A stretch of DNA of 64,000 bases. Origin: GCA-003244245 sp963822695 (GTDB taxonomy: Bacteria; Actinomycetota; Actinomycetes; Mycobacteriales; Pseudonocardiaceae). The notes below the pieces were generated by a model. That model was given only the letters and a program-made list of their open reading frames with translations. It did no database searches and had not been told where the DNA came from. The translations under genes and the position numbers were made by a program. This document shows positions 36,225-45,651 of this stretch, one piece after another (positions within the stretch are counted from its first letter, which is position 1; each line of letters begins with the position of its first letter). The stretch is taken from the NCBI GenBank assembly GCA_963822695.1, contig CAWGJH010000010.1, forward strand, positions 1 through 64,000, read 5' to 3'.

Positions 36225-38094
36225 TGGGCCCATTCCTGACAGGTGCACTGCCTTGGGCACAGTGACCACCGTCCGCACAACCGGGGTGCCTCGGCACCGC
36301 CGGAAACCCGGCTCGCCGGCAGCGGGTCTACGTAACCGGCTGGGGTCGGGTCGGGTGGTACTCGTGCTTGCGCTGGTGGCCGCCGGACTCAGACTGGTCG
36401 CCGTGCAGGGATTGCAGGCGGCGGAACTGTCCGCACAGGCTGCGAACCAGCGCACCACCGTGCAGACGCTGCCCGCGCAGCGCGGCACGATTACTGACCG
36501 CAACGGAACGCCGCTGGCGTTCAGCGTGGCGGCCGAGGCTTTGTACGCTCAGCCGAAGCGGATCACTGCCGAGCAGCGCGTGGTCCGGGCCGATCCGGAC
36601 GCGCACAAGCAGGCGATGGCCCGCCGCGTCGCTCAGGTGCTCGGGCCGCTGGTGTCCGAGCAGGAACTCCTGAGCCAACTGCGCAGCGACCGCACCACAG
36701 TACTGCTGGCACCTTTGGTGACGCCGGCCCAGGCCAGAGCGATCCAGCGGGATTTCCCAGAGATCAGCGCGGAGCACCGGGAAGTCCGGCAGTATCCCGG
36801 CGGTGAGCTCGCAGCCAACGTCCTGGGGGTGGCGAACTGGCGGGCCGACGAGCGCACAGTGCGGGGGCTAGTCGGCCTGGAGAACTATGCTGACACCCTG
36901 CTGGCTGGCCGGGACGGTCGCCGGGTGGTGGACACCGCTGAGGGCTCGGACGCGGTCATCCCGGGCAGCGAGCGCGTCGAGCGGCAGCCGATACCTGGTT
37001 CGGGGCTGGAGCTCACCGTGGACTCCGACCTGCAGTTCACCGTGGCGCAAATACTCGGCGACTATGCCCGGAAATACCACGCCAAAGGGGCCAGCGCGGT
37101 GGTGCTCGACGCGCGCACCGCCGAGGTCTACGCGATGGCCAACGATGTCACCTTCGACCCGAACAACCTCGCGGCGGCGACCCCTGAGTTGCTGGGCAAC
37201 CCGGCGGTCTCGGCTCCCTTCGAACCAGGTTCGGTGAACAAGGTGGTCACCGCCGCCGCGGCTATCGAGAACGGCATCGTCACCCCGGACACCGCGCTGC
37301 ACGTCCCCGGCGAACTGCGGGTTGCCGACCGGACGGTCCGGGACGCGTGGCCGCACGGCACCTTGAACCTCACGTTCACCGGGGTGCTGGCCCGCTCCTC
37401 TAACGTCGGCGTGTTGCTCACCGCGCAGCGCCTGGGTAAGGACCGCTTTGTGGACATGCTCACGCGGATGGGTCTGGGTCAGCGCACCAACGTGGGGTTA
37501 CCAGGGGAAAGCGCGGGCCAGGTGCCACCCGGGGACCGGTGGTCGGGCAGCACATTCGCCAACCTGCCCATCGGTCAAGGCCTGTCGATGACCGTGCTGC
37601 AGATGGCCGGCATGTACCAGGCGATCGCCAACGACGGCGTGCGCATCCCGCCGCGCATCGTCAGCGCAGAGATCGCTCCGGACGGTACCCGGACCACGAC
37701 CCCACGACCAGCCGGTGTCCGGGTGGTCAGCCCGCAGACCGCCCGGACAGTGCGGGACATGCTGCGAGCGGTCGTGCAGGACGAGCCGGGACAGCGCGGC
37801 ACCGGCCCGGAAGCGGCGCTGGACGGCTACCAGATCTCCGCCAAGACCGGCACCGCGCAGCAGGTCAACCCCGGCTGTGGCTGCTATAGCAACTCGAACT
37901 ACTGGATCACCTTCGCCGGCATCCTGCCCGCCGACGCCCCGCGCTTCGTGGTCGGGATCATGCTCGATAACCCGGCCGTCGGCAGCGCCGCGCCGCTGTT
38001 CCACGACATCGCCTCCTACCTGGCGGGGCGCTACCAGATCCCGCTGTCCCCCGGACCTAGTCCCGTCGCCACCCTCACTCTCCCCGGGCTCTGA
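36217..38094 (+). CDS. pbpB: Septal penicillin-binding protein (class B, PBP3/FtsI type)
   Basis: Transpeptidase of 625 residues that cross-links septal peptidoglycan with FtsW. One N-terminal membrane segment (about 46-62) is followed by the dimerisation domain with RGTITDRNGTPLA. The transpeptidase motifs are all present: SxxK in FEPGSVNKVVTAAAA, SxN in ARSSNVGVLL and KTG in ISAKTGTAQQ. A short unusual Cys pair (PGCGCYSN) follows KTG. GTG at 36217 overlaps ftsL by eight bases; a start at GTG 36256 is possible. Confidence 0.95.
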   Translation: MPDGPIPDRCTALGTVTTVRTTGVPRHRRKPGSPAAGLRNRLGSGRVVLVLALVAAGLRLVAVQGLQAAELSAQAANQRTTVQTLPAQRGTITDRNGTPLAFSVAAEALYAQPKRITAEQRVVRADPDAHKQAMARRVAQVLGPLVSEQELLSQLRSDRTTVLLAPLVTPAQARAIQRDFPEISAEHREVRQYPGGELAANVLGVANWRADERTVRGLVGLENYADTLLAGRDGRRVVDTAEGSDAVIPGSERVERQPIPGSGLELTVDSDLQFTVAQILGDYARKYHAKGASAVVLDARTAEVYAMANDVTFDPNNLAAATPELLGNPAVSAPFEPGSVNKVVTAAAAIENGIVTPDTALHVPGELRVADRTVRDAWPHGTLNLTFTGVLARSSNVGVLLTAQRLGKDRFVDMLTRMGLGQRTNVGLPGESAGQVPPGDRWSGSTFANLPIGQGLSMTVLQMAGMYQAIANDGVRIPPRIVSAEIAPDGTRTTTPRPAGVRVVSPQTARTVRDMLRAVVQDEPGQRGTGPEAALDGYQISAKTGTAQQVNPGCGCYSNSNYWITFAGILPADAPRFVVGIMLDNPAVGSAAPLFHDIASYLAGRYQIPLSPGPSPVATLTLPGL

Positions 38095-38183
38095 CGCTGG
38101 GTCCGCTCCCGATCACGGAGGGCAGCGCCGGTAGCCTTCCTCCCCGCTGGGCCTTCAGCCCCACCCGCACCCGACCCCAGATC

Positions 38184-39776
38184 GTGACTGCTCCTGTGAC
38201 TCCCTCGTTGGTCGAGACGCCGCTGCGCCCGTCGCACACCGCGCCGACCCCGGTGACCGCACTCGCCGCACTTGCTGGCGCGACCGTCTCGCGACCCCTG
38301 GATTCGGGCTCTCTGGAGTGGGCGTCCGATCAGACGCTGGTCACGGGCATCACGCTGCGTGCCCAACAGGCCCTTCCCGGCGACCTGTTTGCGGCGCTGC
38401 CCAGCCTGATACCCGGCCGGCCGCATGGTGCCGACTTCGCCGGCATCGCGTTGAACGCTGGCGCTGTCGCGGTGCTCACGGACCCTGCGGGTGCACACCG
38501 CCCGGCGCTGGCCGCCGCGACCGCCTACCGACCGGAGATCCCGGTGCTGGTCCACCCCGACCCCCGGTCGGTACTGGGCACCCTGTCCGCCCGCACCTTC
38601 GGTGACCCCTCCACCCGGCTGGCGGTGCTCGGGATCACCGGCACCGCCGGCAAGACCACCACGGCATACCTTCTCGAGGCGGGGTTGCGCGCGGCGGGCG
38701 CGCACACCGGCCTGGTCGGCACCGTGCAGGCGCGGATCCGCGAGGCGCTGCTGCCCAGCACGTTCACCACCCCGGAGGCCCCGGACCTGCAGGCGCTGCT
38801 GGCGCTGATGGCCGAACACGGCGTCACCCACGTGCCTATCGAAGTCTCCAGCCATGCGCTGGTGCTGGGCCGGGTGACCGGTACCACCTTCGCGGTCGGC
38901 GCGTTCACCAACCTGTCCCAGGATCATCTGGACTTCCACGCCGACTTCGAGGACTACTTCGCCGCCAAAGCGATGCTGTTCGACGGGCGGGCTAGCGCCG
39001 AGGTGGTGTGCATCGACGACGTCTGGGGGCAGAGGCTGGTCACAGGTGAGACCACGACGGTTTCGTTGAACGGCGACGCCACGTGGCACGCTACGGACAT
39101 CACCGCCCAGCCCTCCGGCAGCCAGGCCTTCCGTGTCCTGGGTCCAGGCGGGTTTGACCAGCGCTTGGGGGTGCGGTTGCCCGGCGCGTTCAATGTGACC
39201 AACGCGCTGCTTGCGTTGGCCGTCGGCCACACCGCGGGGGCTGACCCGATGCTGCTAGCCCGCGGCATTGCCACCGCCCAGGTGCCCGGTCGGATGCAGC
39301 GGGTGGACTGCGGCCAGGGGTTCCTCGCTCTGGTCGACTACGCGCACAAGCCTGCTGCGGTGGCCGCGCTGCTCGACGCGGTGCGAGCCCAAGTCCCCGG
39401 GCGGCTGCTGGTGGTCCTGGGCTGCGGGGGAGACCGGGACACGGCCAAGCGCCCGCTGATGGGTGCCGAAGCGGCTCGCCGGGCCGATCTACTGGTGGTC
39501 ACCGACGACAACCCGCGTACCGAGGACCCGACGGCGATCCGGGCGTCCATCCTCGCCGGAGTGCGAGGGGTCGCTGGCGCGTCGGTCGTGGAGATCGGCG
39601 ATCGGGCGGAGGCGATCGCCTACGCCCTCACGCGGGCCCGCCCGGGGGATGCCGTGGTCGTCGCGGGCAAGGGCCACGAGACCATGCAAGAGGTGCACGG
39701 CATCAAGCACCCGTTCGTGGACGCGGACGTGCTCGCCAACCTGCTCGCCGACCTGCTCGAGGGGAGCCGCGGGTGA
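38184..39776 (+). CDS. murE: UDP-MurNAc-tripeptide synthetase
   Basis: Mur ligase of 530 residues that adds the third amino acid to UDP-MurNAc-L-Ala-D-Glu. ATP loop is VLGITGTAGKTTTAYLLEAG; the central domain has LSQDHLDFHADFEDYFAAK (the carbamylated-lysine region) and the C-terminal domain has VDYAHKPAA. The DNPRTED motif marks meso-diaminopimelate specificity. GTG at 38184 follows an 89-base gap after pbpB. Its stop overlaps the mraY GTG as GTGA. murF is expected between them and is absent. Confidence 0.95.
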   Translation: MTAPVTPSLVETPLRPSHTAPTPVTALAALAGATVSRPLDSGSLEWASDQTLVTGITLRAQQALPGDLFAALPSLIPGRPHGADFAGIALNAGAVAVLTDPAGAHRPALAAATAYRPEIPVLVHPDPRSVLGTLSARTFGDPSTRLAVLGITGTAGKTTTAYLLEAGLRAAGAHTGLVGTVQARIREALLPSTFTTPEAPDLQALLALMAEHGVTHVPIEVSSHALVLGRVTGTTFAVGAFTNLSQDHLDFHADFEDYFAAKAMLFDGRASAEVVCIDDVWGQRLVTGETTTVSLNGDATWHATDITAQPSGSQAFRVLGPGGFDQRLGVRLPGAFNVTNALLALAVGHTAGADPMLLARGIATAQVPGRMQRVDCGQGFLALVDYAHKPAAVAALLDAVRAQVPGRLLVVLGCGGDRDTAKRPLMGAEAARRADLLVVTDDNPRTEDPTAIRASILAGVRGVAGASVVEIGDRAEAIAYALTRARPGDAVVVAGKGHETMQEVHGIKHPFVDADVLANLLADLLEGSRG

Positions 39777-40843
39777 GCACCATCCTGGTCGCCTCCGGAG
39801 TCGCCCTGCTCGCCTCCATTCTGTTCACGCCCTACCTCATCCGGCTGTTCACCCGGCAGGGCTTTGGTCAGGAGATCCGGCAGGAAGGACCCCAGACTCA
39901 CCACAGCAAGCGGGGCACGCCCACCATGGGGGGAGTGGCCATTCTGCTGGCGATGTGGAGTGGTTACCTGGTTGCGCATCTCACCGTCACCCGGCATGAC
40001 ATCACCGCGTCGGCTCTGCTCGTGCTGCTGCTCACCACGGTGCTGGGTGTGGTCGGCTTCCTGGACGACCTGATCAAGGTTCGGCGGCAGCGCAACCTGG
40101 GCCTGAACAAGACCGCCAAACTGGTCGGGCAGCTGGTCGCCGCGGTGTTGTTCGGCATCCTGACGATGGGTTTCCGAGACGGCGATGGCATCTCCCCGGC
40201 ATCGACTCACCTGTCGTTCGTGCGGGATGTCGCCGTGGTGTCCTTCGGCGTCGTTGGATTCGTGGTCTTCAGCTACCTGCTGGTGTCTGCCTGGTCGAAC
40301 GCGGTGAACCTGGCTGATGGCTTGGACGGGCTGGCGGCGGGGGCGGCGGCGATGGTGCTGGTGACCTATGTGATCGTCTCGTTCTGGCAGTACACCCAGG
40401 ATTGCACCATCCAGGCCGTGCCCGGCTGCTACACCGTGCGCGACCCGCTCGACGTGGCCGTGGTGGCCGCCGCCGCGGTCGGTGGGTGCATCGGGTTTCT
40501 GTGGTGGAACGCCCCCCCAGCGAAGATTTTCATGGGCGACACCGGGTCGTTGGCCATCGGCGGGCTGCTGGCCGGCCTGTCCGTGGTCACTCGAACCGAA
40601 TTGCTCCTCGTCGTGATCGGTGGGCTGTTCGTCGTCGAGGCGCTGTCGGTGGTCATCCAGGTTGCGGTGTTTCGGACTACTCAGCGCCGGCCGTTCCGGA
40701 TGGCACCATTTCATCACCACTTCGAGCTCGCCGGATGGCCCGAGACCACTGTCATCATCCGGTTCTGGCTCCTCGCGGCCATCTGCTGTGCGCTGGGCGC
40801 CGGTGTGTTCTACAGCGAGTGGTTGACGGCAGCCGGGGGGTGA
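39773..40843 (+). CDS. mraY: Phospho-MurNAc-pentapeptide-transferase MraY
   Basis: Polytopic membrane enzyme of 356 residues that makes lipid I from UDP-MurNAc-pentapeptide and undecaprenyl phosphate. Signature segments are HHSKRGTPTMGGVAILLA, FLDDLIKVRRQRNLGLNKTAK (the catalytic DD), SNAVNLADGLDGLAAG and IFMGDTGSLAIGGLLAGL, with HHH (PFHHHFELAGWPE) near the end. About ten membrane segments. GTG at 39773 overlaps murE. Its usual substrate needs MurF, whose gene is missing here. Confidence 0.97.
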   Translation: MSTILVASGVALLASILFTPYLIRLFTRQGFGQEIRQEGPQTHHSKRGTPTMGGVAILLAMWSGYLVAHLTVTRHDITASALLVLLLTTVLGVVGFLDDLIKVRRQRNLGLNKTAKLVGQLVAAVLFGILTMGFRDGDGISPASTHLSFVRDVAVVSFGVVGFVVFSYLLVSAWSNAVNLADGLDGLAAGAAAMVLVTYVIVSFWQYTQDCTIQAVPGCYTVRDPLDVAVVAAAAVGGCIGFLWWNAPPAKIFMGDTGSLAIGGLLAGLSVVTRTELLLVVIGGLFVVEALSVVIQVAVFRTTQRRPFRMAPFHHHFELAGWPETTVIIRFWLLAAICCALGAGVFYSEWLTAAGG

Positions 40844-40847
40844 CGGG

Positions 40848-42329
40848 GTGCGTGCACCCATCAGCAATGTTAGTGACCTTTCTGGGGCCCGGGTGCTCGT
40901 GGCCGGGGCGCGGGTCACGGGAATCTCGGCTGCCCGGGTGCTAGTCGAGCTGGGCGCCGAGGTCACCGTCACCGACTCCGCACCCGCCCAGTTGGCGGCG
41001 CTGGCCGGTACCCCGGTGACGAGCGCAGTGCGGCTGGCGCTCGGGCTGGCCGCCCCGCCGCCGGGCACCGACCTGGTGGTGACCAGCCCTGGTTTCCGGC
41101 CGGACGCTCCGCTGTTGGTGGCCGCGCAACGCACCGGCGTGCCGGTGATCGGGGACGTGACGCTGGCCCGCTGGATCGATTGTGCTGTTTCGCGGCTCGG
41201 TGCTGGTTCGGGGCTCGATCGCGCCTCTCGATCCGGGGCCGACCAGACGGCAGCTGAGTGGCTGGTGGTCACCGGCACCAACGGTAAGACCACCACGGTG
41301 GGGATGCTCGAATCGATCTTGCGCGCCGCCGGGGTGGATGCGGTGGCCTGCGGCAACATCGGGCTCCCACTGCTGGACGCGGTGCGCGCCGGCCACCGCG
41401 TGCTCGCCGTGGAGCTGTCATCGTTCCAGTTGCACTGGTCGCGCGAGCTGACCCCACGGGCCGCCGTGGTGCTCAACGTCTCCGCCGATCACCTGGACTG
41501 GCACGGCTGCCTGGCCGGGTATGCCGCAGCCAAGGGCAGCGTGTACGCCGAGGGCACCACGGCGGTGGTCAACGCCGACGATGAGTGGTCGACGCGGCTG
41601 GCCGCTGGGCGTAGCGGGGTCGAGTTCACCATCAGTGAGCCAGCAGTTGGCCAATTGGGTGTGGTGGGCGAGGCGCTCGTTGACCGGGCCTTCGGCGATC
41701 CTGCCACTCGGGGTGGCAGCCCTGCCCGTCGGGGAGACAGCACAGTGCTCGCCAGCGTCGCCGACGTCCGGCCGGCCGGCCCACACAACCTTGCCAACGC
41801 GTTAGCCGCCGCGGCGCTGGCCCGCTGCATCGGGGTGGCGGCGCCGGCCATCGCCCAGGGATTGCGGGCCTTCACCCCTGGTGGGCACCGTGGTGTGCCA
41901 GTCGGCGAGCACGCTGGGGTGTGCTACGTCGACGATTCCAAGGCCACCAACCCGCATGCGGCGCGGGCCTCGTTGCTGGCCCGGCACCGGGTGGTGTGGG
42001 TGGCCGGAGGCCTGCTCAAGGGCGTTGACGTAGACGAGCTCGTCATCGACACCCGGGATCGGCTCCTCGGCGCTGTGCTGCTCGGCGCCGACCGCGCGGC
42101 GATCGCCGCCGCGCTGGCGCGACACGCCCCCAACCTCCCGGTGCGGGTGGTGGATTCGAGAGACGATGGCGCCATGATGGAGGTGGTGGCAGCAGCCGCC
42201 GAGCTAGCCAGTCCAGGCAGTGTCGTGCTCCTTGCCCCAGCGGCGGCGTCGATGGATATGTTCACCGACTACGCACATCGGGGCCGGGCGTTCGCCGCCG
42301 CTGTCGCCGCGCTGGGTATCCCCCGGTGA
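40848..42329 (+). CDS. murD: UDP-MurNAc-L-alanine:D-glutamate ligase
   Basis: Mur ligase of 493 residues that adds D-Glu to UDP-MurNAc-L-Ala. The N-terminal Rossmann-like domain starts VLVAGARVTGISAARVL (usual form GxGxTG is changed to GARVTG). The ATP loop is VVTGTNGKTTTVGMLES, the metal region HLDWHGCLAGYAAAKG, and the C-terminal domain has GVCYVDDSKATNPHAAR and LAPAAASMDMFTDYAHRG. GTG at 40848 is four bases after mraY. The stop overlaps ftsW (GTGA). Confidence 0.95.
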   Translation: MRAPISNVSDLSGARVLVAGARVTGISAARVLVELGAEVTVTDSAPAQLAALAGTPVTSAVRLALGLAAPPPGTDLVVTSPGFRPDAPLLVAAQRTGVPVIGDVTLARWIDCAVSRLGAGSGLDRASRSGADQTAAEWLVVTGTNGKTTTVGMLESILRAAGVDAVACGNIGLPLLDAVRAGHRVLAVELSSFQLHWSRELTPRAAVVLNVSADHLDWHGCLAGYAAAKGSVYAEGTTAVVNADDEWSTRLAAGRSGVEFTISEPAVGQLGVVGEALVDRAFGDPATRGGSPARRGDSTVLASVADVRPAGPHNLANALAAAALARCIGVAAPAIAQGLRAFTPGGHRGVPVGEHAGVCYVDDSKATNPHAARASLLARHRVVWVAGGLLKGVDVDELVIDTRDRLLGAVLLGADRAAIAAALARHAPNLPVRVVDSRDDGAMMEVVAAAAELASPGSVVLLAPAAASMDMFTDYAHRGRAFAAAVAALGIPR

Positions 42330-43714
42330 GTAGCTCCACCCGGCCGCCGGGTACGGCACCGGGTCGGCCGGCGGCCAGTCGGGTGGCGGCCAGTCGGGTG
42401 GCGCATGGGCGGGTGGCGGCCAGTCGGGTCGTAGCTGCCCGCGAGCGGCTCACCGCCTGGTTGGCCCGGCCGCTCACCTCGCTGCACCTGGTGCTCGCCG
42501 TTTTCGGCCTGTTGACCCTGTTCGGTCTGGTGATGGTGCTCTCCGCGTCCACTGTGGAGTCCTACACCAGGGCAGGCTCATCCTATGCGGTGTTTGTCCA
42601 ACAACTGGCGTACTGCGGGCTCGGGCTGGTGTTGTTCTGGCTGGGGTTGCGGATGCCGGTGCGGATGCTACGTGGCACCAGTGGACTGTTCTTGCTGGGG
42701 TGTGTGGTGCTGCTGGCCATGGTGCTCAGCCCGTTGGGCGCCGAGATCAACGGCGCGCAGAAATGGCTGCGGCTGGGCCCGCTGTCCCTGCAACCCTCCG
42801 AGCCCACGAAGCTCGCCCTGGCCCTGTGGGGCGCGCACGTGTTGATCACCAAACGCGCGTTGTTGCGCCAGTGGCGGCACCTGCTGGTCCCGCTGGTTCC
42901 CATGGCCGTCGTCGTCTTCGCACTGGTGATGCTGCAGCCCGATCTGGGTACCACGATCACGCTGGCCATCGTGCTGCTCGCGCTGCTCTGGTTCGGCGGT
43001 GCGCCTGGCGAGCTGTTCGGCGCCATCGCGGTCGCCGCCGTCGCCGGGGCGGTTGTGATGGCCGGCATCGCCGGCTACCGATCAGCGAGAATTGAGTCCT
43101 TCCTGCACCCGGGTGCCGACCCCCAGGGCGCCGCTTACCAGGCCCGCCAGGCGATGTTTTCGCTGGCCGACGGCGGCTGGTGGGGGGTAGGCCTGGGGCA
43201 GGGCAGCGCCAAATGGCACTACCTGCCCAACGCGCATAACGACTTCATCTTCGCGATTATCGGGGAGGAATTGGGCTTTCTGGGCTGCCTGGTGGTGCTG
43301 CTGCTGTTCGGCACGCTGGCCTACGTGGGGATTCGGATCGCCGCGCGCAACACTGATCCGTGGATCAAGCTGGTAGCCGCCACCGTGACAACGTGGCTGG
43401 TCGGTCAGGCCACGATCAACATCGGGTACGTGGTCGGCTTGTTGCCGATTACCGGGATCCCGCTGCCGCTGATCTCTTCGGGGGGCACCTCCATTGCCCT
43501 GACGATGCTGGCCTTCGGGTTGCTGGCCAACTTCGCCCGGCATGAACCGCAGGCGGTGTCCGCGCTGCGTTACGAGTTCAGCCGTTCTGGACGTCAGGGT
43601 GCGATCTCCCGGTTGCTGCGGTTGCGCCCTCCGGTGCCCTACACTCCCGCGTCCCGGTCACGCACCGCGCCGGGGCCGATCCCGTCCGGTCGTGGTAGCC
43701 GAGGTGGGCTATGA
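42326..43714 (+). CDS. ftsW: Septal SEDS glycosyltransferase FtsW
   Basis: SEDS-family membrane protein of 462 residues that polymerises septal glycan from lipid II with PbpB. Nine to ten membrane segments. Conserved loops are GAQKWLRLGPLSLQPSEPTK, the catalytic-loop region with YLPNAHNDFIFAIIGEELGF, and TGIPLPLISSGGTSIALTML. A repeated RVAASRVA stretch lies in the cytoplasmic N-terminus, encoded by a short GTCGGGTGGCGGCCA-type DNA repeat at 42366-42425. The stop overlaps the ftsQ start (ATGA); murG and murC, normally next, are absent. Confidence 0.96.
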   Translation: MSSSTRPPGTAPGRPAASRVAASRVAHGRVAASRVVAARERLTAWLARPLTSLHLVLAVFGLLTLFGLVMVLSASTVESYTRAGSSYAVFVQQLAYCGLGLVLFWLGLRMPVRMLRGTSGLFLLGCVVLLAMVLSPLGAEINGAQKWLRLGPLSLQPSEPTKLALALWGAHVLITKRALLRQWRHLLVPLVPMAVVVFALVMLQPDLGTTITLAIVLLALLWFGGAPGELFGAIAVAAVAGAVVMAGIAGYRSARIESFLHPGADPQGAAYQARQAMFSLADGGWWGVGLGQGSAKWHYLPNAHNDFIFAIIGEELGFLGCLVVLLLFGTLAYVGIRIAARNTDPWIKLVAATVTTWLVGQATINIGYVVGLLPITGIPLPLISSGGTSIALTMLAFGLLANFARHEPQAVSALRYEFSRSGRQGAISRLLRLRPPVPYTPASRSRTAPGPIPSGRGSRGGL

Positions 43715-44517
43715 CTGCGGACTCTGTCGCCCGGGTGGTACCCCGCGCTCGACCGGCGCCGCAGCGCGACGCCGCATTCCGCGCGCCGCAGCGCCCGGCT
43801 GTCCCGCCCACTGCGGTGCAGCCGTCCGGGTCGGCCCGAACCTGGTGGCCCTGGCCGGCCGCCGGGATGGCGATGCTGACCCTGGCTGGTTCGCTGGCGT
43901 GGGTGCTGCTGGGTAGTTCGCTGTTCGACGCCCGCTCCGTGCAGGTGGTGGGCACCGGAGAGCTTTCCGCTGAGGTGGTGCGGGCGGTGGCGGACGTGCG
44001 ACTGGGCACGCCGATGATGTGGCTGGACACCACGGCGATCGAGACCCGGGTAGCTGCGGTGCCGCAGGTGGCGAGTGTCCAGGTGCGGTGCAGCGTCGAT
44101 GGCACGGTACGGATCGAAGTCACCGAACGCACCCCGATCGCGGTCGTGCGCCCTGGCAGTGGCGTGCACCTGGTGGACGCCACGGGAACCGACTACGCGA
44201 CGATGCCCGTCGGGCCGCCTGGCCTGCCGGAGTTACGGGTGGCACGAGTCGGGCCCCGGGACAGCGCGACGGCGGCTGCGCTGACGGTGCTGACCAGGTT
44301 GCCCGAGTGGCTGCGCGTCCAGGTTCGCTCGATAGCCGCGAAGTCTCCGGCCGACGTCGTGCTGGGACTGGACACCGGGCGGAGAGGCACTGCGCGGGAG
44401 GTGCGGTGGGGTGGTGTGGAGGAGAGTGACCGCAAGGCGGCGGTGCTCGGCCCGCTACTGACCCAACCCGGCAAGATCTACGACGTCTCCAGCCCCACCT
44501 TGCCGACCATCGCCTGA
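43711..44517 (+). CDS. ftsQ: Cell division protein FtsQ (DivIB)
   Basis: Bitopic protein of 268 residues. Cytoplasmic Pro/Ala-rich N-terminus, one membrane helix at about 50-70 (MAMLTLAGSLAWVLLGSSLF), then a POTRA domain beginning DARSVQVVGTGELSAEVVRA and a beta domain with VEVTERTPIAVV-like sequence. It recruits FtsL and FtsB to the septum. ATG at 43711 overlaps ftsW. Its 3' end is convergent with the HprK-like gene of the following island, which may overlap it by up to about 50 bases. Confidence 0.93.
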   Translation: MTADSVARVVPRARPAPQRDAAFRAPQRPAVPPTAVQPSGSARTWWPWPAAGMAMLTLAGSLAWVLLGSSLFDARSVQVVGTGELSAEVVRAVADVRLGTPMMWLDTTAIETRVAAVPQVASVQVRCSVDGTVRIEVTERTPIAVVRPGSGVHLVDATGTDYATMPVGPPGLPELRVARVGPRDSATAAALTVLTRLPEWLRVQVRSIAAKSPADVVLGLDTGRRGTAREVRWGGVEESDRKAAVLGPLLTQPGKIYDVSSPTLPTIA

Positions 44518-45631
44518 GTCGCGAGTAGTTGTCGGGATCGTATGGTGTCGTGGGTGAGGACGATGCTGTGGCGGGGGACGGTGGCCAAGGCGTCGCGGGT
44601 GCGTGCCCAGATCTGGTGGCGGTGGTCGGGGGGGTGATCCGGGTCAGGCGAAGGAAGTCGAGGTAGCGGTCGTCGTGGTCGGGGTCGAAGAAGTCGCTGG
44701 TGGTGACGGTGCGCGAGGAGGCGTCGAGGCGGGGTTCGCCGTCGGGGTCAAGACGAGGGAAGATCAGTGCGGTGGCGGTGGCGGAGCGGGTGAGTTGCAG
44801 GCCGAGCCAGTCGGTGAGTTGGTGCGGGAATAGTTGGGTTTTGAGCTCGCGGCCGTGAGAGTCGCGCAGTGGGCTGGTGTGGCCGTTGAGGATGGCGGTG
44901 GTGACGGCGGGGTCGACGGTGGGGTGCAGGTGCTGCCCGGCGGCAAGCTGAGTGCGCACGCCGTCGAGGAGGCCATGGGCGTGCAGCAGCCCGAGTCCGA
45001 GCGCCGCGGCGGCGGGCCAGGGCAGCAGGGCCCGGGTGGCGGGGTGCAGGAAGACCCGGTCGTTGGCCAGAAGCTGGTGGCCCTGCGTGGTGAGCAGTAG
45101 CGCGGTGGTGGTCTTGCCGGCGCCTTTGGGTCCAAGCGCGAGGGTGGCGTCATTGTCGCGGACGGCGGCGCTGGCGTGCATGATGGCCCACCCATCGGCT
45201 TCGAGCTGGGCTCGGATGAGTTCGCGGGTGATGCGGGCGGCGGCCAGGCATAGGCCGAGGGACATGGTGGCGGTGAGGGTGAGCCGGGTGCGGCAGGTGT
45301 CGGTCTCGTAGGCGACCTGCTCAGCGGGATCGACCGCACAGACGGTGTTGTCGGTGTTGTCAGCGACGTGGAGGGGGTTGCGAGCAAACTCAATGATCCG
45401 GTGGGGCCGGGTGTTGAGGCTGTCCTGGGCGGCGGCGAAGCGGTCGGGATCGACGTGACAGTGGAGCACGGGGCCACTGGTGTCGGCCGCTGAGGTGGTG
45501 GGTCGCACGGTCCACCAGCAGCCGAAGTACTGGGTGATCCAGTCGGTGACGGCGGGGGCGTCGCTGATGACGAGAACGGTGGCGGGTCCGGCACTGACCA
45601 GCACGACGTGCGGCGGGATTGAGGTAGGCAC
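44470..45631 (-). CDS. HprK-like P-loop kinase protein, 3' end frameshifted
   Basis: Resembles the HPr-kinase-like proteins of actinobacteria. The P-loop is TLALGPKGAGKTTTALLLTT at about residue 165, followed by LLANDRVFLHP (base/metal contact region) and preceded by MHASAAVRDN, as in HprK folds. Homologues phosphorylate small substrates or tailor lasso peptides, but no precursor peptide is seen here. GTG at 45631 has AAGGAAG six bases upstream. Near 44628-44634 a run of seven G (C on this strand) appears to shift the frame. In the shifted frame the end reads WARTRDALATVPRHSIVLTH and stops near 44470; uncorrected, the frame runs deep into ftsQ. Confidence 0.7.
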
Positions 45632-45651
45632 GGCTCGCTTCCTTGTCAATT

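Noticed and set aside
39620..41476. 618-residue open frame on the minus strand across murE, mraY and murD
   Set aside because: Antisense shadow; no motif, and it covers three clear genes.
44120..44470. Extension of the HprK-like frame antisense through ftsQ
   Set aside because: After the seven-G run the composition becomes Arg/Ser/Pro-rich without motifs; a frameshift is the better reading.
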